Positions 50,797 to 56,956 of a DNA stretch of 56,956 bases are shown here, in pieces. The translations under genes were made by a program, and so were the position numbers. This stretch comes from Sphingomonas bacterium. Lineage in GTDB: Bacteria > Pseudomonadota > Alphaproteobacteria > Sphingomonadales > Sphingomonadaceae. The notes below the pieces were generated by a model. That model saw only the letters and a program-made list of their open reading frames with translations, had not been told where the DNA came from and did no database searches. The stretch is taken from the NCBI RefSeq assembly GCF_028292945.1, contig NZ_JAQGLJ010000017.1, forward strand, positions 1-56,956, written 5' to 3'. Position 1 is the first letter of the stretch; each line of letters starts with the position of its first letter.

Positions 50797-51908
50797 CAGT
50801 ACACCACCACGCTGCGGATGCTTTCGCCCCGATGCATCAGGTCGAAACCAGTGTTGATCTCGTCCAGCGTCAGCGTGTGGGTGATCATCGGATCGATGGC
50901 GATCCTGCCGTCCATGTACCAGTCGACGATCTTCGGCACGTCGGTGCGGCCCTTGGCGCCGCCGAACGCGGTGCCGCGCCAGTTGCGCCCGGTGACGAGC
51001 TGGAAGGGACGGGTGCTGATCTCCCTGCCTGCCTCCGCGACGCCGATGACGATGCTGGTGCCCCAGCCGCGATGGCAGCACTCCAGCGCGGTCCGCATCA
51101 CCTCGGTGTTGCCGGTGCAGTCGAAACTGTAATCGGCGCCGCCGTCCGTCAGTGCGAGCACCGCGGCGATCGTCTCCTCCCGGCTTTGTCCGCGACTGTT
51201 GATGAAGTGGGTCATGCCGAACTGCCGGCCCCAGGCTTCGCGGTCGGGGTTGATGTCGATGCCGACGATCGTCGTCGCCCCCGCAAGTCGCGCTCCCTGA
51301 ATGACGTTGAGGCCGATGCCGCCCAGGCCGAACACGACCACCGTCTCGCCGACCTGCACCTTGGCGGTGTTGACGACGGCGCCGATGCCCGTGGTGACGC
51401 CGCAGCCGATATAGCAGCTCGTCCTGAACGGCGCGTCGGGCCTGATCTTGGCCACCGCGATCTCGGGCAGCACGGTGAAGTTCGAGAAGGTCGAACAGCC
51501 CATATAGTGGAAGATCGGCTGCCCCTTGTGGCTGAACCGCGTGGTGCCGTCGGGCATCAGTCCCTTGCCCTGTGTCGCGCGGATCGCGGTACACAGGTTG
51601 GTCTTGCCGCTGAGGCACGACTTACACTGGCGGCATTCGGGCGTGTAGAGCGGGATGACGTGATCACCTGGCCGAACGCTGGTGACGCCCGCGCCGACCT
51701 CGCGCACGATCCCTGCGCCCTCGTGGCCAAGGACCGACGGGAACAGTCCTTCGCTGTCGAGCCCGTCCAACGTGTAGGCATCGGTGTGGCAGATGCCGGT
51801 CGCCATGATCTCGACCAGCACCTCGCCGGCTTTTGGTCCCTCAAGGTCGAGTTCGACAATCTCCAGTGGTTGCTTGGCCTCGAATGCAACGGCGGCACGG
51901 GTCTTCAT
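50796..51908 (-). CDS. adhC: S-(hydroxymethyl)glutathione dehydrogenase / class III alcohol dehydrogenase
   Basis: A 370-residue zinc alcohol dehydrogenase. Catalytic zinc ligands are C40 and H62 ([23 protein letters not shown]) plus C170. The structural zinc cluster is C92, C95, C98 and C106 ([16 protein letters not shown]), and the Rossmann motif is [15 protein letters not shown]. It oxidises S-hydroxymethylglutathione to S-formylglutathione with NAD+. ATG 51908 has GGAAGGAAG upstream. First gene of adhC-fghA-reductase. No FrmR-type regulator gene is present upstream. Confidence 0.95.
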   Translation of the reverse strand: MKTRAAVAFEAKQPLEIVELDLEGPKAGEVLVEIMATGICHTDAYTLDGLDSEGLFPSVLGHEGAGIVREVGAGVTSVRPGDHVIPLYTPECRQCKSCLSGKTNLCTAIRATQGKGLMPDGTTRFSHKGQPIFHYMGCSTFSNFTVLPEIAVAKIRPDAPFRTSCYIGCGVTTGIGAVVNTAKVQVGETVVVFGLGGIGLNVIQGARLAGATTIVGIDINPDREAWGRQFGMTHFINSRGQSREETIAAVLALTDGGADYSFDCTGNTEVMRTALECCHRGWGTSIVIGVAEAGREISTRPFQLVTGRNWRGTAFGGAKGRTDVPKIVDWYMDGRIAIDPMITHTLTLDEINTGFDLMHRGESIRSVVVY

Positions 51909-52144
51909 CGTTCTTCCTTCCGTGGTGACGCCGTCCAGGATAGCCGGGTGCGCCGCCCCCCACCATGTCGTGACGGTCCGGACGCTTGAGCAGCAGGCGT
52001 TGTTCAAATTGCAAGATCTGCATGGCAGACCCGTTGCCCAGATCAAGGCGCGCCATGACCGACCAGTCACGGCAGCCATCGAATTTATTGCGCCTCGTCC
52101 GGCACATAGCGCTGTCGGGCACGTTCCATTCGCCCACGGAGAGG

Positions 52145-52330
52145 ATGCGCGTGCCGGACAACCAATCAGACGACCTGCGCCGCATCGGCACGCGCCTGGA
52201 GTGGATCTATCCAGCTGATCACGACGATGACATGGCGACGATCATCGGCCCGTTGTTCAGAGAACCCTGGGTCGCCAACGGATCGAGTGCCGATCCTGCG
52301 GAAGCCTCGGAACCACAGTCGCAGAGCTGA
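52145..52330 (+). CDS. possible small protein, 61 residues
   Basis: ATG 52145 with GGAGAGG immediately upstream. The product begins [42 protein letters not shown], which has plausible composition, and ends in a polar tail. No family recognised. It lies in the otherwise gene-poor stretch between the divergently arranged adhC and nhaA. It may be a chance reading frame. Confidence 0.35.
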   Translation: MRVPDNQSDDLRRIGTRLEWIYPADHDDDMATIIGPLFREPWVANGSSADPAEASEPQSQS

Positions 52331-52603
52331 ACAGCCTGCCAAGCTGCACATCCGGCAACGAGCCAGTCACCTCTCGCTAAGCCTGGCGATGCCAATCGCA
52401 GAATGCGGCTTGCTTATCACGGCCGCACTGGGGGAAGCAGGGCGGAGCCGTTGCGTACTACTCCGTCCTGCTTCTTCCTTCCTCGTTGAGCCGGACGACG
52501 GTGAATTGGTCCCCGGCGCCTGGCTTGGCGACAAAAAGCGTCGTCAGTGAAAATTCGAGGCGCGACATGGTGCCCAAGGGTTCCGCCGCCCGCTACATGA
52601 ACG
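52331..52603. other. leader region upstream of nhaA
   Basis: This 273-bp gap contains a strong hairpin at 52437-52471 and no convincing gene. It ends with the weak nhaA ribosome-binding region. A sodium- or pH-responsive leader is conceivable but no known motif was recognised. Confidence 0.4.
52437..52471 (+). terminator. 11-bp hairpin, terminator or nhaA leader element
   Basis: GCAGGGCGGAG pairs with CTCCGTCCTGC over 11 positions with one G-U wobble and a 13-base loop, followed by a pyrimidine tract TTCTTCCTTCC. It could terminate transcription from upstream or attenuate nhaA. Confidence 0.45.
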
Positions 52604-53803
52604 ATGGCCAAGCTGACCTCCACCCGACGCAGGCCCTCTTCGGTCCTGCGCTCCTTTCTGCATAGCGAAGCCTCCGGCGGCATCCTGCTCATCGCGGCGG
52701 CGGCGCTGGCGATGGCTGTCGCCAACAGCCCGGTCGCGACGAGCTACTTCCACCTGTTGCACCTCTATCTGGGGCCGCTCTCCGTTCTTCACTGGATCAA
52801 CGATGGCCTGATGGCGGTGTTCTTCCTGCTCGTCGGGCTGGAGATCAAACGCGAGTTCGTCGACGGCAATCTGAAGACGTGGGCGGATCGACGTCTCCCG
52901 ATCATCGCCGCCGCCGCCGGCATGGCCGTGCCGGCGATCATCTATCTCGCCATTGCGGGCCCATCGTCGTCGCTCGCGGCCGGATGGGGGATCCCGGCCG
53001 CGACCGACATCGCCTTCGCACTGGGCGTCCTGGCGTTGCTGGGAAGCCGTGCGCCGGCCTCGCTCAAACTGCTCCTCACCAGCGTCGCGGTGATCGACGA
53101 CATGGGTGCGGTGGTGATCATCGCCGTCGCCTACACGGCGCAGCTCAACCTGGTCGCGCTGGCGGGCGCAGCGGTCATCCTGACGCTGCTGTTCGGCATC
53201 AACCGGGCGGGAGAGAAGCGGCTTTGGCCCTTCGTCACGCTTGCGGTCGCGCTCTGGGCGGCCGTATTGCTCTCCGGCGTCCACGCGACCGTTGCCGGCG
53301 TGCTCGCAGCATTGGCGATCCCGATCCGGCCAAGCCCCGGCGTGCCCGACGACATGGGGTCACCCCTGCATCGCCTGGAGCACGCCATTCAGCCATGGGT
53401 CGCGTTTGGTGTCGTGCCCTTGTTCGGCTTCGCCAACGCCGGCGTATCGCTGCGGGGCTTCGGCTGGGCCGAGGTGTTCGCGCCGCTGCCGATCGCCATC
53501 GCGGCGGGGTTGTTCCTGGGCAAGCAGATCGGTGTCTTCGCCAGCCTTCGGATCGCTGTTGCGCTTGGCGCGGGCCAGCGCCCTTCGGGAGCAAGCTGGC
53601 CGCAGGTTTATGGCGTCGCCATGCTCTGCGGCGTCGGCTTCACCATGAGCTTCTTCATCGGCGGCCTTGCCTTCGACGACGCTGCGTTGGAACCGGGCAT
53701 GAAGATCGGCGTGCTCGGCGGGTCACTCCTGTCGGCACTCGCCGGCTATGCCGTGCTGCGGTTGAGCGGCGGGAGCCGAGCCTCTCCGCCGCCCACGGGC
53801 TGA
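52604..53803 (+). CDS. nhaA: Na+/H+ antiporter NhaA
   Basis: A 399-residue inner-membrane antiporter. It carries SEASGGILLIAAAALAMAVANSP at the start, HWINDGLMAVFFLLVGLEIKREF, PAATDIAFALGVLALLG, and the ion-binding pair VAVIDDMGAVVIIAVAYT (D165, D166), followed by GVHATVAGVLAALAIP and LFGFANAGV. It exchanges Na+ or Li+ for protons, giving salt and alkaline tolerance. ATG 52604 begins the family-like N-terminus (AKLTSTRRRPSSVLRSFLHSEA). It is convergent with the CPA1-type antiporter gene, 23 bp apart. Confidence 0.95.
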   Translation: MAKLTSTRRRPSSVLRSFLHSEASGGILLIAAAALAMAVANSPVATSYFHLLHLYLGPLSVLHWINDGLMAVFFLLVGLEIKREFVDGNLKTWADRRLPIIAAAAGMAVPAIIYLAIAGPSSSLAAGWGIPAATDIAFALGVLALLGSRAPASLKLLLTSVAVIDDMGAVVIIAVAYTAQLNLVALAGAAVILTLLFGINRAGEKRLWPFVTLAVALWAAVLLSGVHATVAGVLAALAIPIRPSPGVPDDMGSPLHRLEHAIQPWVAFGVVPLFGFANAGVSLRGFGWAEVFAPLPIAIAAGLFLGKQIGVFASLRIAVALGAGQRPSGASWPQVYGVAMLCGVGFTMSFFIGGLAFDDAALEPGMKIGVLGGSLLSALAGYAVLRLSGGSRASPPPTG

Positions 53804-53826
53804 CGGTCGAAGCTCCACGCTGTCCG

Positions 53827-55140
53827 TCAGGCCCGGCTCTCCTCGACAATCCCGAGCTTTCGATAATGCTTGCTGAGCCTTCTCAGTGCCGGCGTCACCA
53901 ACATGCCGTGCATGAGGATGGAAGCCGCGATGATGAGGCCAAGCGTGCCCCACAGGCTGTACTCGTAGTCGAAAGCGGCGTGATTGAACCCATAGCTCAG
54001 ATAGTAAACCGACCCCAGACCGCGGATCCCGAAAAAGGCGATGATCGCCAGCTCCAGCTTCGGTCGCTTGACCCCGATCAGGCTGATCCAGCCGGCGAGC
54101 GGACGGATGATCAGCAACATGATCGCTGCGAACGTCACTTCTTTCCAACCGATGCCTTTCAGCAGCCCGGCAGCGAGCATGCCGCCGAACAGAAGCAGGA
54201 GGAGCATCATCACCAGCCGCTCGGATTCGTCGGCGAAATCGTGCAGCCGCTTGTTGAAATCATGCCCCTGCGCGGCCCGGCGGATCATCAGGCCGGCCAC
54301 GAAAACGGCCAGGAACCCATAGCCGTGAGCGAACTCGGTCGCGGTATACACGACAAGGGTCGCTCCCAACGCGATGAACCCATCGCCGGTTCTCGACAGG
54401 CGGGTGCCGGACGGCAGACGGTAGATGATCAACCCGACCAGCCAGCCAAGGCCCGCTCCGACGACGAGCCCGGCGCCAAGCTTCCAGAGCACGTCATCCA
54501 GCACCCACTCCGTGAGGACGCTGGCGGTGAGGCTCCCGGCGGCGGCGATGGCGATCGCCAGATGGATGAACGGAAAGGCGAGCGCGTCGTTGAGACCGGC
54601 CTCGCTGGTGAGGGCGAACTTGGCTTCCGCCTCTTCCTCGTTCTGGTCATGGTCGATCTGAACGTCGCCAGCGAGCACCGGGTCGGTCGGGGCCAGCGAG
54701 CCGGCGAACAGCAGGGCGGTCGCGAGCCCGAGGCCGAGAAGCTGATGTCCGAGCAGCATGACGAGCAGGATGGTGAGCGGCATCGCAATGCCGAGCAGCC
54801 GCCAGGTCACGTTCCAGCTCTTCCAGGCGACGGCCCGCTCGATCTTGAGCCCGCCCCCCATCAGCGACACGATGACGATCAGCTCCGCCGCGCGCTCGAC
54901 CAGCGCCGGCGTCTTGTCGGGGTGCGGAGCCCAAGTGGAGAACGGCGCGAACGAGAACAGGATGAAGCCGATCGCGACGCAGACGATCGGCAGGGAGAGC
55001 GGCAGCCGCTTGAGGAGGATCGGCAGCCACGCGACCAGCAGGATCATCGCTCCCAGACCGAACAGGATCCCGAAATAATGTTCCGCGAGCTTGGGCGCCT
55101 GGGCGGCGAGAGTGGACGCTTCGGAGAGCAGCGACAGCAA
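53827..55140 (-). CDS. CPA1-family cation:proton antiporter
   Basis: A 437-residue membrane protein with about twelve helices. Diagnostic motifs are LLFAGSLAPTDPVLAGDVQ and the ion-binding FALTSEAGLNDALAFPFIHLAI (ND rather than the DD of CPA2), together with AIIAFFGIRGLGSVYYLSYG near the C-terminus. These are CPA1/NhaP-like. It probably exchanges Na+ or K+ for H+. It ends 23 bp from nhaA, making a convergent pair of antiporters. ATG 55140 lies close to the first helix. Confidence 0.88.
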   Translation of the reverse strand: MLSLLSEASTLAAQAPKLAEHYFGILFGLGAMILLVAWLPILLKRLPLSLPIVCVAIGFILFSFAPFSTWAPHPDKTPALVERAAELIVIVSLMGGGLKIERAVAWKSWNVTWRLLGIAMPLTILLVMLLGHQLLGLGLATALLFAGSLAPTDPVLAGDVQIDHDQNEEEAEAKFALTSEAGLNDALAFPFIHLAIAIAAAGSLTASVLTEWVLDDVLWKLGAGLVVGAGLGWLVGLIIYRLPSGTRLSRTGDGFIALGATLVVYTATEFAHGYGFLAVFVAGLMIRRAAQGHDFNKRLHDFADESERLVMMLLLLLFGGMLAAGLLKGIGWKEVTFAAIMLLIIRPLAGWISLIGVKRPKLELAIIAFFGIRGLGSVYYLSYGFNHAAFDYEYSLWGTLGLIIAASILMHGMLVTPALRRLSKHYRKLGIVEESRA

Positions 55141-55673
55141 GGGCAGGTCCTATCCGTGAGCAGGCTTCACGGATGGTGAACTGCAGCGTCGTCCCTAACG
55201 ACCGATCGCCCGCAATGTGCCGAACGGAGCCAGGAAGTCGCTTCTGCTGGATCTTCTCCAGCGAATGCCGGCACATGGACGGCTCGACCGGGCAAGCGCC
55301 GCACCTCCGCCGCCCTTGCCATGTGGGCGGACGGTGGCAAGCGGGCTTGCGAAATGAAGCAGACGAAAAAGGCTGGCGCACCCGACATGAAAGCGATGGG
55401 CACTCAGATCATTGGGAAACTCTCGTGCTCAGGGCAGCGTGACGACGGTTTTCTACGTCTGCTCAGGGTTCCGCGCCGCTCACGAGTCACGGGTTTCGCG
55501 AGCTAGAGTTTTCACCGTCTCAAGCACTTGTCGATTTGGACCGCGCTCCACGATAAAGCCGCAGCGGACGGTAAACCCGTTCGCGCGAGACGGAGGAGGA
55601 AGTCGCCTTTGAGCAATCGATGCACCTTGCGCGCGGCTACGCCGATCGGACGCCGACCAACGCTCATGAACGG
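55141..55673. other. gene-poor region
   Basis: Several short reading frames overlap here on both strands, but none has a clear ribosome-binding site, domain or family resemblance. The promoter of the antiporter gene should be near 55150-55200. Nothing else was recognised. Confidence 0.5.
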
Positions 55674-56297
55674 ATGGCGCACGTGACAAGGACGACCGCT
55701 CTGCAGACCGAGTCACTTCCCATCACAGCATCGCCCGAGGAACGAAGCTATCTTCGCTCGTCGACGCTTGAAAAGGTCCTGGAGCACCGACTGGTGGGAG
55801 AGCTTGCCTCCGTGATGTGGCTTCGTGGCGACCACGATCTCGAGGTGCTGCGGGGCGAGGTTGATGCCCACGGATACGACGTGGTCCTGGAGGCGAATGG
55901 AGTTCTGCGCCACATTCAGCTGAAGGCGATGATGGCCGACGGGAAGCGGAGCTCCGTTTCCGTCAACGTGCGGTTGGCGAGAAAGCCGTCCGGCTGCGTC
56001 GTCTGGATGCGATATAATCCGGCGGACCTGGCTCTCGGGCCATTCTATTGGTTCGGAGCGGAGCCTGGCGCGCCTCTCCCGCCCCTCGGCAGCCGAGTAG
56101 CGAAGCACACGAAGTCGAATTCCCAAGGACAGAAGACGGAACGTGAAGGACATCGCGTTGTCCGCGCGAGCGTCTTCCAGCGTCTCGAGACCGCGGCCGA
56201 TCTGGCTGAGGCCCTATTCGGTCCGCCCGGCTTCAGCAGGCGCACGGAACTGCTGCGTCGGCACGTGTCCTCGCGGGCCGCCGCCCGCAGGGCCTGA
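55674..56297 (+). CDS. PD-(D/E)XK-like conserved hypothetical protein
   Basis: A 207-residue protein from ATG 55674 (MAHVTRTTALQTESL); an ATG at 55620 would add 18 residues. EKVLEHRLVGELASVMW is a helix with conserved glutamates, and GEVDAHGYDVVLEANGVLRHIQLKA fits a restriction-endonuclease-like core: D69, then Q82-x-K84 on the following strand. FYWFGAEPG follows. The layout resembles small PD-(D/E)XK or DUF4365-like proteins of accessory regions. Nuclease activity is an inference, and the acidic first motif needs a structure to confirm. The downstream frame begins right at the stop. Confidence 0.6.
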   Translation: MAHVTRTTALQTESLPITASPEERSYLRSSTLEKVLEHRLVGELASVMWLRGDHDLEVLRGEVDAHGYDVVLEANGVLRHIQLKAMMADGKRSSVSVNVRLARKPSGCVVWMRYNPADLALGPFYWFGAEPGAPLPPLGSRVAKHTKSNSQGQKTEREGHRVVRASVFQRLETAADLAEALFGPPGFSRRTELLRRHVSSRAAARRA

Positions 56298-56301
56298 GTG
56301 G

Positions 56302-56676
56302 CTGCTGGCAATTCACCGCGGCGAATTCTGGAAAGTGCCGCATGACCTCGGCTGGGCCGATTCGACGGGCTTGGCGCATTTGGGCGACGGCTATGAACTC
56401 GCAAGTTTCGAGGGCCATTCGGATCCATTCCGCGTCGCGGATCGGCGGCTGGAATCCGCCCTCCACGCCGGCGAATGGGACGGCGACCTGATGGTGCGCT
56501 GGGAGCTCGCTGTTCTTCGAGCACAGGCGATGGCGGATGGCGGATGGCGGATGGCGGATGGCGGATGGCGGATGGCGCCAAAGGAGCCGGAAGGGCGAAT
56601 TTTGCAAGCGCTCGAGGCGCTTTGTCGCCAGCTCGCTACCGCGCTGGACACAGGCGCAGGAGCGCCAGAGGTTTGA
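56302..56676 (+). CDS. hypothetical protein with in-frame heptanucleotide repeat
   Basis: An open frame immediately after the PD-(D/E)XK-like gene. It reads AIHRGEFWKVPHDLGWADSTGLAHLGDGYELASFEGHSDPFRVADRRLES, a sequence that looks genuinely coding, followed by MADGGWRMADGGWRMA from the repeat and ILQALEALCRQLATALD. There is no ATG, GTG or TTG between the previous stop and the conserved-looking part; CTG 56302 or 56305, or translation through overlap with the upstream gene, are the options. Start and integrity are uncertain. Family not recognised. Confidence 0.45.
   Translation: MLAIHRGEFWKVPHDLGWADSTGLAHLGDGYELASFEGHSDPFRVADRRLESALHAGEWDGDLMVRWELAVLRAQAMADGGWRMADGGWRMAPKEPEGRILQALEALCRQLATALDTGAGAPEV
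56530..56577 (+). repeat. heptanucleotide tandem repeat (ATGGCGG), about 6.9 copies
   Basis: ATGGCGG is repeated six full times plus six more bases without a mismatch. The unit is not a multiple of three, so gain or loss of one copy would shift the reading frame of the surrounding gene. Confidence 0.9.
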
Positions 56677-56956
56677 TCGATGAGAGACACCTCGTCCTAG
56701 ACGACGAAGCCAAGCGATCGTCCAATTTCCGGCTCCCGTGGGAGGAGGGCGGGCGTGCGGCTATCATGAGGAGCTTCGAGCCGCGGCAGGCACCGAAGCC
56801 TCTGGAACGCTGACCGGCCCGCGCACTACGAACCTGAGAAGTGATATTTGTTTCGTAACCCCCTTGCAAAGATCAACCTTGCATCGTATTGCTCGCTCAT
56901 AGCAACTATAACGCAATGGACGAGCAACATGATGACCTACCACGCCAGCCTTGCGC
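56677..56956. other. end of window, no identified gene
   Basis: No coding region is supported. A frame could begin at ATG 56916 or 56929 and run off the window, but too little is present to judge. AT content rises near 56835-56910 (for example GATATTTGTTTCGTAA), as expected for a promoter region of a gene beyond the edge. Confidence 0.4.

Noticed and set aside
51784..52218. Plus-strand stretch [22 protein letters not shown], faintly reminiscent of IS110-type transposases
   Set aside because: Too short and no catalytic DEDD or serine motifs nearby; could be a chance match. A search of 51950-52200 against transposase profiles would decide.
55480..55716. Minus-strand frame ending CGFIVERGPNRQVLETVKTLARETRDS
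   Set aside because: The end looks protein-like, but there is no start signal, no known family and it overlaps the upstream part of a better-supported gene.

Overview
The window looks like a chromosomal segment of a sphingomonad-type alphaproteobacterium. The DNA is GC-rich, genes are tightly packed with many ATGA, GTGA and TTGA stop/start overlaps, and GTG or TTG starts are frequent. The imuA-imuB-dnaE2 cassette carries an alphaproteobacterial GAAC-N7-GAAC SOS box, and TonB-dependent receptors are prominent. No rRNA, tRNA, CRISPR array, intact insertion sequence or prophage was seen.

Layout. (1) 1-7112, minus strand: valine catabolism (3-hydroxyisobutyryl-CoA hydrolase, isobutyryl-CoA dehydrogenase, MmsA), interrupted by a short divergent Mfd-type helicase and a frameshifted DUF1640-like gene. 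(2) 7167-13990, minus: vitamin B12 uptake (BtuB, BtuF, BtuC, BtuD) under a clear cobalamin riboswitch whose downstream hairpin can hide the btuB ribosome-binding site. A second TonB-dependent receptor lies just upstream. (3) 14074-17056: small hypothetical proteins and an IlvX/MdlC-like thiamine-diphosphate enzyme. (4) 17145-26633: one 3162-residue secreted protein with a repeat-built N-terminus, three blocks of five FG-GAP repeats, RTX nonapeptides and a C-terminal type I secretion signal. (5) 26873-30277: AraC regulator, MFS transporter and a TIGR03032-family protein. (6) 30281-34914, minus: complete type I secretion apparatus (TolC-like, ABC, HlyD-like). (7) 35001-41787: a lasso-peptide-type RiPP cluster with AsnB-like cyclase, a 47-residue precursor, PqqD-like RRE protein, nucleotidyltransferase, B2 protease, HprK-like kinase and ABC exporter. 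(8) 41797-48387, minus: SOS mutagenesis cassette imuA-imuB-dnaE2; ImuB has a very large repeat-bearing insertion. (9) 48463-51908, minus: glutathione-dependent formaldehyde detoxification (adhC, fghA) coupled to a flavoprotein reductase and a small protein. (10) 52145-55140: NhaA and a CPA1-type antiporter, convergent. (11) 55674 to the end: an accessory tail with a PD-(D/E)XK-like protein, an unknown protein with a heptanucleotide tandem repeat, and a gene-poor end.

How it fits together. The B12 operon runs with a short gap into mmsA. Valine breakdown by MmsA yields propionyl-CoA, and propionyl-CoA disposal through methylmalonyl-CoA mutase needs B12, so the linkage makes metabolic sense. The most intriguing part is 30.3-41.8 kb. 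A RiPP precursor and its cyclase are co-oriented with a type I secretion operon, and the precursor does not match the canonical lasso pattern. If its core is set by leader spacing as in the paeninodin precursor, it starts at Asn34, has Asp at core positions 8 and 9, and ends in Ser, which fits the HprK-like kinase in the cluster. The leader position -2, normally Thr, would then be Ala. All functional claims are inferred by eye from family motifs; no searches were run.
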